Positions 1 to 8,800 of a stretch of 64,000 bases of DNA are shown here, piece by piece. The DNA lies in the NCBI GenBank assembly GCA_000403335.2, contig KE159628.1:661286-725285 (forward strand), in the 5' to 3' direction. A program made the position numbers and the translations under genes. Numbering within the stretch: the first letter of the stretch is position 1; every line of letters starts with the position of its first letter. Under the pieces are notes generated by a model. It did no database searches. It worked only from the letters and a program-made list of their open reading frames with translations, and had not been told where the DNA came from. This DNA is from Lachnospiraceae bacterium MD335. GTDB taxonomy: Bacteria; Bacillota; Clostridia; Lachnospirales; Lachnospiraceae.

Positions 1-1
1 A

Positions 2-196
2 ATAAAGGGGGATGTCGGTAACGCCTGGTCATTAGAGCTGGTCGGTACAGGAGATTTTGATGACGACCCCGGAAATCCCGACTGGGCATGTGAGGAAGTG
101 ACGGATTTTGACACAAGAGAAGCCCTACCCGCTTTTGCCATATCTATTTTACAGATTGGACAAAGGCGGATATTTTTTCTTGACATATATAGATAA
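2..196 (+). CDS. 3' end of a hypothetical gene (partial)
   Basis: An open frame enters from the left edge and stops at 194-196. It reads as an acidic segment containing WSLELVGTGDFDDD and DWACEEVTDF, a composition like small cytoplasmic proteins of Lachnospiraceae with no assigned function. The last ~20 residues are hydrophobic and basic, and the stop lies inside the PadR promoter, so the C-terminus may be frameshifted or truncated. The start is outside the window and no function is assigned. Confidence 0.45.
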   Translation: MKGDVGNAWSLELVGTGDFDDDPGNPDWACEEVTDFDTREALPAFAISILQIGQRRIFFLDIYR

Positions 197-208
197 CCGA
201 TATATAAT
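180..208 (+). promoter_or_regulatory. Sigma-A promoter of the padR operon
   Basis: TTGACA at 180-185 and TATAAT at 203-208 with a 17-bp spacer form a perfect consensus vegetative promoter about 50 bp upstream of the PadR start. It overlaps the first of two repeated operator-like elements. Confidence 0.8.
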
Positions 209-234
209 TCCATATATAGATAATCTACATATAA
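184..234 (+). promoter_or_regulatory. Tandem PadR-like operator repeats
   Basis: Two copies of an element of form CATATATAGATAA-n-C-n4-ATATAA-like sequence lie at 184-207 and 211-234, 27 bp apart. The first fills the spacer and -10 of the promoter; the second covers the likely transcription start. AT-rich dyads of this kind (ATATATAGAT...) are typical PadR operators, so autorepression is inferred. Confidence 0.6.
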
Positions 235-255
235 CAAACGAAAGGAGTTATCACA

Positions 256-582
256 ATGGCAATTGACAAATCTTTAATTTCCGGCAGCACTTCTATGCTG
301 ATCCTGCGTCTTTTGGAAGAAAAGGACATGTATGGCTACGAGATGATTGAAACACTGGAACAGAAATCAAACAACGTATTTACGTTGAAAGCAGGAACGC
401 TTTATCCGCTGTTACATTCTTTAGAGGACAAAACCTATCTCACTGCATATGAGAGTGAAGTAAACGGAAAAGTGCGAAAATATTACAGCATTACAAAGAG
501 CGGCAGAAAGTACCTGAAATCCAAGAAGGAAGAGTGGAGCGAATATCAGACAGCCGTGCTGAATGTGCTGTGCATGTCATAG
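256..582 (+). CDS. PadR-family transcriptional repressor
   Basis: This 108-aa protein is the length of the small PadR subfamily. The winged-helix DNA-binding region contains the family signature YGYEMIETLEQ near residues 26-36, then GTLYPLLHSLED (recognition helix and wing) and RKYYSITKSGRKYL. It would repress its own operon until a ligand or stress releases it. AAAGGAG at 241-247 supports the ATG at 256. The next gene starts 20 bp after the stop, the usual arrangement in which a PadR repressor controls a HAAS-domain membrane protein. Ligand unknown. Confidence 0.88.
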   Translation: MAIDKSLISGSTSMLILRLLEEKDMYGYEMIETLEQKSNNVFTLKAGTLYPLLHSLEDKTYLTAYESEVNGKVRKYYSITKSGRKYLKSKKEEWSEYQTAVLNVLCMS

Positions 583-602
583 CGAAAGGAGGGAAGAAAT
601 TA

Positions 603-1886
603 ATGAATATTGAAGAATATCTCACCACACTTACAGAGCAGATACGGTGCAAAAAAGCAAGACAGGGAGTGGCGCGGGAAATCAGGAACCACATTTTAGA
701 CCAAACGCAGGCATATGAACAAGGCGGTATGGAACACGACAAAGCTGTCGAAGCGGCAGTGCATGAAATGGGGGATCCCGTAACGGCAGGCGCGGCGCTT
801 GACCGTATTCACCGCCCACAGTTTGACTGGCGTTTTTTTGCCATGACAATACTATTCAGTGCGGCAGGCATCTTTGTCATGTATGTTACGGGCGCACTCG
901 GATCAAATGCAGAATGGTTTCCGCGGCAATGCCTGTTTACACTTTTTGGAATCGGAGTAACAGTTGCTATTTATTTTATGGATTACACCTTTATCGGAAA
1001 ATATGCATTGCCAATTTACATTTTTATGAGTATTGTATTCTATATATATCAAAAAACCGGTACAAAGGTAAACGGCACTGTTCCCGCATTTAGAAGTCTT
1101 GTGTATCTGTATGTGCCTGTTTATGCGGGACTTTTATATAAATACCGCGGTGAACTGCTCAGTAACATTATCAAGCCGCTCGCCTTCATACTGTTGACCA
1201 CCTTTTTTTCAAAATTTCTTGCGTCAAGCATGTATGTCGGTTTTTGCATTGGCGCAATCTGTACCATTCTGTTTTTGTATGCTGTTCTAAAAGGATGGTA
1301 TAAAATAAACGAAAAACGAACAACGGTATTTGTTATAGTATTTTTATTTGTATCAGTATTGTTTGCCGGATATATTTTCTTCTTCGCTGCCGATTACCAA
1401 AAAATGCGGATAATGGCATTTCTTTATCCGGAAGGATACAGGGATGCAAATTATCAGCTTTTGGCGACACGCCGTGCCATAGACGGCGCACGGTTTATCG
1501 GCGAGAGCACAGAGGGCATTCTTATAAAGCAGTTTGTGCAGCAGGATACGTTTTTGATTTTTGCGCAGGTGGTCGCAATGTACGGGCTGATTGCAGGAGC
1601 GGCAATTATCACCGTATTTGCAGCATTCGCATACCGCGCGCTGCATGTCGTAAGGCATCAGAAAAGCCAACTTGGAATGATATTGTCGGCAGCATGCTTT
1701 TTACTGGTATTTTTTAATTGTACCACAGGTATTTTGATGAATTTCGGACTTTTGCCGATGGGCAGCCTGCAGTTCCCGTTTCTTAGCAGAGGCGGCAGCG
1801 GCACAATTATGTACGCCGTAATTATTGGACTTTTAATGAGCTGCCGCCGTTATGAAAAAGTAATTGACCTTTCCGCAGATGTGTGA
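603..1886 (+). CDS. HAAS-domain, SEDS (FtsW/RodA-like) membrane protein
   Basis: The chosen ATG at 603 has AAAGGAGGG 10 bp upstream and gives 427 aa. Residues 1-75 (MNIEEYLTTLTEQIRCKKAR..., EIRNHILDQ..., AVHEMGDP) form a HAAS/DUF1700-type domain. About ten membrane segments follow. The C-terminus (GILMNFGLLPMGSLQFPFLS, RGGSG) matches the SEDS family signature of FtsW, RodA and SpoVE glycosyltransferases. The conserved HTDFIF stretch of active enzymes reads QDTFLIF here, and EELG reads VAMYG, so polymerase activity is doubtful. It is co-transcribed with padR and is probably an envelope-stress or signalling derivative rather than the housekeeping enzyme. Confidence 0.75.
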   Translation: MNIEEYLTTLTEQIRCKKARQGVAREIRNHILDQTQAYEQGGMEHDKAVEAAVHEMGDPVTAGAALDRIHRPQFDWRFFAMTILFSAAGIFVMYVTGALGSNAEWFPRQCLFTLFGIGVTVAIYFMDYTFIGKYALPIYIFMSIVFYIYQKTGTKVNGTVPAFRSLVYLYVPVYAGLLYKYRGELLSNIIKPLAFILLTTFFSKFLASSMYVGFCIGAICTILFLYAVLKGWYKINEKRTTVFVIVFLFVSVLFAGYIFFFAADYQKMRIMAFLYPEGYRDANYQLLATRRAIDGARFIGESTEGILIKQFVQQDTFLIFAQVVAMYGLIAGAAIITVFAAFAYRALHVVRHQKSQLGMILSAACFLLVFFNCTTGILMNFGLLPMGSLQFPFLSRGGSGTIMYAVIIGLLMSCRRYEKVIDLSADV

Positions 1887-1944
1887 TAGACTTTCTCTGT
1901 TGCGATGCCCACACAAAGGTCGAATGGGCAGATACTTTACCAAA

Positions 1945-1988
1945 CCGTGTGTTCGAGACCTTCCACACGTAAAACAAAACTAAAGGAG
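1945..1988 (+). promoter_or_regulatory. preQ1-I riboswitch overlapping the queT ribosome binding site
   Basis: A 6-bp stem CGTGTG (1946-1951) / CACACG (1964-1969) encloses the loop TTCGAGACCTTC. An A-rich tail, TAAAACAAAACTAA, runs straight into AAAGGAG (1982-1988). This matches the class I preQ1 aptamer layout: short P1, a UUCnAG loop, and an A-rich tail ending in CUAA that forms a pseudoknot. Because the tail abuts the ribosome binding site, ligand binding would block translation of the downstream transporter gene. Confidence 0.72.
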
Positions 1989-1998
1989 ATAACTGAAT

Positions 1999-2520
1999 AT
2001 GAAAAACAAAAACGTAACATTCATCACACAGGCAGGCGTAATTGCGGCTCTGTATGTGGTACTGACACTGCTGGCAAACGCTTTGGGACTGGCAAACTAT
2101 GCCATTCAGGTGCGGTTTTCGGAGGCGCTTACAATTCTTCCGTTCTTTACCCCTGCGGCAATTCCGGGACTGTTCGTAGGATGTCTGCTCAGCAATATCA
2201 TTACAGGCTGCGCGCCGATGGACGTGGTATTTGGCTCTCTTGCGACACTTGCCGGAGCAGTCGGAACGTATCAGCTTAGAAAATACAAATGGCTGACACC
2301 AGTACCGCCAATTGTTGCAAACATCATTGTTGTGCCGCTTGTACTTGCATATGTGTACCAATTTGAGGGAAGCCTCCTGTACTTTGCGGTAACGGTCGGT
2401 ATTGGAGAAATCATTTCCTGCGGTATCCTTGGCATGATTTTGCTGAATGTGTTGAACAAAAATGCACATGTGCTCTTTCCGCAATTTGAGGGTGTAAGTA
2501 TAAAACGACAGGTAGAATAG
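1999..2520 (+). CDS. queT: QueT-family queuosine-precursor transporter (ECF S component)
   Basis: This 173-aa hydrophobic protein has about six membrane segments. It begins ITQAGVIAALYVVLTLLANAL and contains VRFSEALTILPFF and AIPGLFVGCLLSNI, the hallmarks of the QueT family of energy-coupling S components that import queuosine precursors such as preQ1. A preQ1-I-like riboswitch immediately upstream supports the assignment. The ATG at 1999 follows AAAGGAG by 10 bp, and a rho-independent terminator closes the unit. Inactivation would be expected to limit tRNA queuosine modification under precursor salvage. Confidence 0.85.
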   Translation: MKNKNVTFITQAGVIAALYVVLTLLANALGLANYAIQVRFSEALTILPFFTPAAIPGLFVGCLLSNIITGCAPMDVVFGSLATLAGAVGTYQLRKYKWLTPVPPIVANIIVVPLVLAYVYQFEGSLLYFAVTVGIGEIISCGILGMILLNVLNKNAHVLFPQFEGVSIKRQVE

Positions 2521-2523
2521 ATA

Positions 2524-2560
2524 AAAAGGGGTTGCCTTATCGGCAGCTCCTTTTGTTTTA
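2524..2560 (+). terminator. Rho-independent terminator after queT
   Basis: A 13-bp stem AAAAGGGGTTGCC / GGCAGCTCCTTTT (two G-U wobbles) with loop TTATC is followed by TTTTGTTTT. Confidence 0.85.
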
Positions 2561-2561
2561 T

Positions 2562-2713
2562 GCATACGGTACGAATGGGAGCATGTATTGGCAGAAACAG
2601 ATTCAGAAGGTTATCTGTTAGCGTTTTTTATGATGGTCTTGGTAAGATGGGGAATTTCACCGCAGCAGACTCAGGACGGTGACAGAAAGAGAAAATACTC
2701 AAATTTTTTTTAG
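2562..2713 (+). other. Intergenic stretch with possible gene remnant
   Basis: The 336 bp between queT and the pectate lyase gene hold no complete gene. A start-less open frame from about 2562 to the TAG at 2711-2713 reads YEWEHVLAETDSEGY, then LLAFFMMVLVRWGISP. It looks like the tail of a decayed gene, but no family is recognised. Confidence 0.2.
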
Positions 2714-2717
2714 GATA

Positions 2718-2746
2718 TTGAAAAAAATAAGAACCTTTGCTAAAAT
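2718..2746 (+). promoter_or_regulatory. Candidate promoter of the pectate lyase gene
   Basis: TTGAAA (2718-2723) and TAAAAT (2741-2746) are separated by 17 bp, leaving a ~100-nt AT-rich leader before the start codon. Catabolite control or a pectin-responsive regulator could act in this leader, but no defined operator is visible. Confidence 0.45.
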
Positions 2747-2856
2747 TAAATTATTTCATAAAGACAAAAACACACAAAGTTTTATAACAAATAGTACATA
2801 ATCAAACGAAAATTTTGTGATGTTTGCACAATCTAAAACAAGGAAGGGAGACGTAC

Positions 2857-5800
2857 ATGAGCAGATTGGGAAAAAGTTTTAAAAACAGATTCCTGCGGCA
2901 GGCGTTGGCACTGGTATTGGCGGGTTCGATGGTGATGTCAGGAATGCCGGCTTCGCTTGCTGCTGAATCATCGGATGGTAAGACATCCATAGAAACAGAA
3001 GTTCAGGGAGCATCGGTTTCAGAGGAAGCGGCAGAAGACGAAGAGGTAGAACAGAAGGAATCATCGGAGGCGGAGACGCAGGAGAAGGAGAGTGCGAAGC
3101 CGACCGAAGAAACGGAAACTGCTTCAAAAACGGAAACTACGACAAAGGAAACGGATAAAGAAACGGAAAAGTCGTCAGAGGAGACATCTAAAGAGTCGAC
3201 GAATTCCAGTGAAATCAGGGAAAGCGAGGAATCCGAGAGCGAATCGGAGGAGACCTCTGAGACAGAAGGGTCTGAGGAGGAGAATGAGGCAAACAGTTTT
3301 ACATCAAATGATGCAGCTCTTGCAGAGGGGCATTCATATGCATTATGGGATGTGAATGGATTAGTACAAAATAATAAAGGGACAACAAGTGGAATACAAA
3401 GTACAAAAGGCATATATAAAAATTCCGAAAACGATAATGATATTTTATTTGTAGACGCTATAGCTGATAATGCTAAATTTGCGGTTTCAAATGAGGGTGA
3501 CAGGATTCAAATAAATTTTAATACAAAAATTTATATACCTGTGAAGGTGGATAATAATGTAGCCAAAATAATACTATACCAGTCAGGAGTTAGTAAAAAA
3601 GAAAATCTTATGGTTGCTAACCAAGACAGCAGTGGCAATGCAAAGAGCTATTTTGCTATTTCAGAAGCAGAAGGAAATTTACAAGAAGCAGAGTGTACTG
3701 CGTTTGATTTGGGCGAGACTGTAAGTGGAAGAAAATATTATAAGACAGAGTGGACTTGCACATTGAAGGATAGTGTGAGTTCTGCCCTTATTTGTGTTGA
3801 AGTAAAAGATGCAAACAATTATGTGACAAAAATCATTAGTGGAAAAGAGGTAGAAAAACCAAGAGACGACGTATATGATGATGCAGCAGGCGATTCCGCA
3901 GACCTCGTAAAATATAATATGGAGGGCTATGCAAACAATTATGGTGTCACAGGCGGTGGCGCCATGAAAATTGACGCAGCTAATTATCATAAAGTAGGCA
4001 CAGCAGAAGAATTCTTACAGGCGCTTGTAGACATAAAAAAGGCGTCAAAGCCGTCTGTAATCAGGATAACAAAAAATTTAAATCTTGGCTGTAATGAAAT
4101 TAAAAATATCTCTAATTATAGTCAGGTTATAAGTGCGCATAAAAATCAGCCGCTTTGCTCTCCTGTTTTGGGAACTAAAGATGAGCCGGGGACAGGCGTT
4201 TCAATGCTGTCATTGGATGGATTTCAGAACTTGACAATTTTTTCAACAAACGGGGCAGCTATTAAACATTGTTGTATCGTGTTGAAGGACAGTAAGAATA
4301 TTGTTTTCAGAAATCTTGTTTTTGATGAACTTTGGGAGTGGGACGATCTCGTTTACTATAAAGCGGATGAAAACGGCGACCCCGAGCTGAAAAATGGCGA
4401 GCTGCAATTGACGCAAGGTGATTATGATAGAAATGACTGGGATTACATAGGCGTAGATATGAACAGTGATGGAATATGGATTGACCACTGCACCTTCTAC
4501 AAGTCATATGACGGAGTCATTGATATAAAAAATCCAAAAGAAGATGGAGAGGAGCGCGTTACAGTATCATGGTGCAGATTTGAGGGTAAGAGTGCACCTG
4601 ATAAGAACGGAAATCACCCGTTTTATGACAAACAGCTTGAGTGGCTTAAGGAAAACATAGACAGCACAAACTATTACAGGGCGCTTATGAGCGAAGAAGG
4701 AACATCTGTTGCGGTAACGGCTACAGATGGAAAAATTTTTACGAAAACGCAGAGTGCAACGATACAAGGCGAAGGCTTTTCGGATTCTCTTATTGAATCC
4801 TATACCCTCGGACAGAAAAAGACACATCTTTTGGGACAAGGAGACGAGGCTACAAACGCAGTAGGGATACGTGCAACATTTGCAAATAATATATATAAAA
4901 ATTCAATGGACAGAATGCCAAGGCTTCGTTTTGGCAATGCGCACATGTATAATACGGTATTGGATGCGTCAGATATTTATTATGCACACAAATTGGAAGG
5001 CGGCGATTCTGAAGAGGCGGAGGCTGAAAGAAAAAAACTTGACGGTCATTTGGTAAGTAACGGTGCAATTTCCACGATGGATGGAAATGTGTTTATTGAT
5101 ACATGTTATATAGATGGAATTGAGGGACCTATTCTTTCAGGAAACGGTGGCAGCGCACCAGGATATATTGGCTGGGACAACTGTAAGTATAAAAAAGGTG
5201 ACGATACACTTGAGTTGGATATTCAGTATAAGAATAATACTGACAATAAAGATTATAAATTAACAAAAGAGGCATTTACAAATAAGCTGCCGGAGAACTA
5301 TGTATATAGTCTTTACACAGGGGAGTTGGATAATTTAAGGGAATACCTTTCAAATAAGACAGGTGCGGGCGTTGTTTCGATGACGGACTTGCAGTGGACT
5401 AAGGTTTCTTATGGTGACGGAAATACAGATAACTCTAATCCGACTAATTGGGATCCGAGTGCAGATAATGATCCTTCAGAAGATGAAGGAACAGAGCCGC
5501 CAGAACCGGACAATCCTCCCGTTGTACAGAATGACAAAGAATTAAGGGCGGATACATTAGATACACAAGCGGCGCTTACGGCTGATTTGAAGGTAAATGA
5601 TTACTTTACCGTTACAAAAGGATGTGAAGTCGCAGAAGGCTCGGCAACAATAAATGATATAACATTCACAAAATATATTAAGCTTTCAACCAAAGGTTCG
5701 AAAGAAAATAGCATACAGATTACTTCATCCGGCAAGGGTACGGCGACGGTATATGTTGCGTCAAATGATGGAATAGCAGTAAAGACTGTACAACTTCTTG

Positions 5801-8800
5801 ATTCTACAGGCAAAGTTGTGGCAGATTTTGTAAGTGATGTTACACAGGCGGAAGCAGTCACATTACAGATACCGGAAGCAGGCACTTATTATGTGGCATC
5901 GGCAGATGGGGAGTTGCATGTATATGGTATTGATCTTAAGGAAGATGAGAGCTCAGGGGAAGAAACTCCTATTATTGAGTTCAGTCTTAGCGCGGATGAA
6001 ATAAAGTGGATAAATCTCACACAAAATAGTGATGGTAAAGATCAACGTGTACTGAAGGAAAAGTACCGAAGAAATGGATTTACGATACAGGCGACAGAGG
6101 CTAATACGGTTGTAGTAGATAAGAGTAAGAAAAGTGTAGATGGAAAGCAATTTACGCAAAGAATTAAATTAGGATCTGCAGGCAGCGCTGATAGCCGCAG
6201 TATTCGTTTTAAAGCAGAAACAGCAGGTACACTTACGGTATTTGAGGCAAGCGCATCAACAAAAGAAACAAGAGAGTGTCGCTTATATAAAGTGGGTACA
6301 ACGCAGCCTATATTAACAGAGGAAGCGCCTATGGGTGATCCTGTAAAGAAAACATTTGAAATTACAGAGCCGGGCGAGTATTATGTTACGGGAAACGGCG
6401 CTATTAATATTTGTTATATTGCATTCTCTAACCAAACAGGAGGAATCACTCCTCCCGACCCAGGTGAGTATGCACCGGAGGAAGTCGATGCGGAATGGAC
6501 AACCTTACCTGCCCTTATAGCGGAAAGTGTGTATGATGCAGAGGATGCTAAGGATGCATCAAAAGTAATGTACAATTTGGAAGGCTATGCAGGCGCAGCA
6601 AATGTTACAGGTGGCGGTCTTATTAGAGAAGATACCGCAGGATATTATAAAGTAACGGACGAAAAAGAATTTCTTGAGGCACTGTCAGAGGTTCGGAATG
6701 TTACGGACAGACCGAATGTAATTGAGATCACCACAGACCTGAACCTTGGAAAACTTGAACTTAAAGAGAAATTCGGCTTGAATATACTGGCGAAGGGAGA
6801 AAAGACGGAAGATGGTAAAAATGGTGACTTTAGCGCTGTCATAAAAGCATATACAATACAGCCAAGAATGCATCCGACGTTGAAAAAGACAGGTGTTTCT
6901 TACTTAAATATGCATGCTTTTCAAAACCTGACAATTTTTTCAAAGAATGGAGCGACCATTAAACATGCAGGCTTAAAATTTGAAGATGTGTCCACCAAAA
7001 ACGTGATTATTAGAAATCTTGCGTTTGATGAGCTTTGGGAGTGGGATGAAGGTGGTCTTGACGCAAAAGGAGAATATAAGGTTCCTGGTGATTATGACAT
7101 AAATGACTGGGATTATATAACGATTGATGAACATGCGGAAGGAATATGGATTGACCATTGTACTTTTTATAAGTCATATGATGGTCTGATTGATATTAAG
7201 AATAATTCAAACGACAATAATTATTATCAGCGTGTGACGATTTCATGGTGTGAATTTCTGCCCGGAAGTAAGGACAATGTTTTCTTTAATGAGCAGATGA
7301 AATGGCTTGAGGATAATATCAATAATGAAGAGGTAGAGATAGCATACTACAGACAATTGCGCAAGGAAAAAATGAAAGCGCCTAATGCAGATAAAACGAT
7401 GAGCGCAAAAGATGTATGGTGGTATGTATATGGACAAAAGAAAGCGCATTTGCTTGGTTCGGCTGACAGTGCGACTGCAGATAAAGTAATGCGTGTGACA
7501 TTTGCGAATAACTACCACAAAAACGCAATGTCTAGACTGCCAAGATTACGTTTTGGTAAGGTGCATGAATATAACTGTGTATTTGATGCGCAGCAAATGG
7601 ACGTGCAGTATCAAATAGGAAATCCGCATATTACCGGAAATGGTGCAATTTCAGCATGCAATGGCGAGATGCTTCTTGAAAATTGCTACATTAGAGGTCT
7701 TAGATCTCCATTGCGTTCAGGTTATAGCAGCAGCAAGGATGATAGGGGATACATTAATGCCGTCGATAGTGTTTATTACTATATAGATAAAAATACAAAG
7801 CAGATGCAGCTGACAACGCCTGAAATTTCAGAGAGCTCTGCTGGCAAGAAAATTACGGATGAAGTTAAGTTCAAAGAAAAACTACCGGAAGGATATGTTT
7901 TTACTACCCGTGATGCAACACAGCTTTACAAAACGGTAGTACCATATGCAGGCGCAGGAAAGCTTGATATGACTACTGTGCAGTGGGAAGCAACGAACTA
8001 TGGAACAAACAATGTAGGAAGTGAAACACCGTCATCACCATCTCAAATTGAACCGGCAATACCAAGCGAGTATGACGAAATGCCGACAACGCCGTGGGAT
8101 GACCCGGAGAATCCGGACAACCCTCCTACAGAACCGACTACAATAGACGCTCCAACCGCATCACCTGCGGAAGAGGCGCAGTTCCCAAGCACGGGCGGCG
8201 AGATTACATTAGACTGCACAACAGACGGCGCAACGATTTATTATACAATCAGTGACACGGAGTCTGGATTGACAGACCCGGCGGATGCAGCAAACAAAAA
8301 CCGTGTACCGTATGATAAAGGAACAAAGATACCAATTACAAAGGAAACCTATATTTGGGCAGTGGCAGTAAAAGATGACAAAGCGAGCGAGCCGCTCAAA
8401 TGCCATTACACGGTCCTTGCGGAAGGCGCTGTGGCAAGACCGATTGCAACTCCTGGTTCATCAAAACCCGTGGCAACCGGAACAAAGGTTACGCTGTCCG
8501 CAATGGGTGAATTTGACAGCATTTATTACACAAAGGGAGCAACCCCTGACACTACGGCAGATCCGACCAAGGAAGACAGCGGACGTGAACCATTTAATAG
8601 CGAAACAGGCATTATCATCACGGAAGCAGTAACAATCAAAGCTGTTGCAAAGAAAGGCGACACTTACAGTGATGTTGCAACGTTTACGTACACAATAAAA
8701 ACAGATACTCCGGATGACGGGAAGAAGGTTAAGGCACCTGTGGCAGATCCGGAAGCAGGAGCGGTCAAGAAAGGAACGCAAGTTCGGCTGAAATCTGAAA

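Noticed and set aside
1907..1960. Alternative pseudoknot AAGGTC/GACCTT upstream of queT (preQ1-II or -III type)
   Set aside because: The compact P1 plus A-rich tail adjoining the ribosome binding site fits class I better; the other pairing may be an alternative fold.
1822..2565. 247-aa frame opposite to the queT gene
   Set aside because: Cys/His/Tyr-rich composition typical of noncoding antisense; overlaps an unmistakable transporter and the riboswitch.
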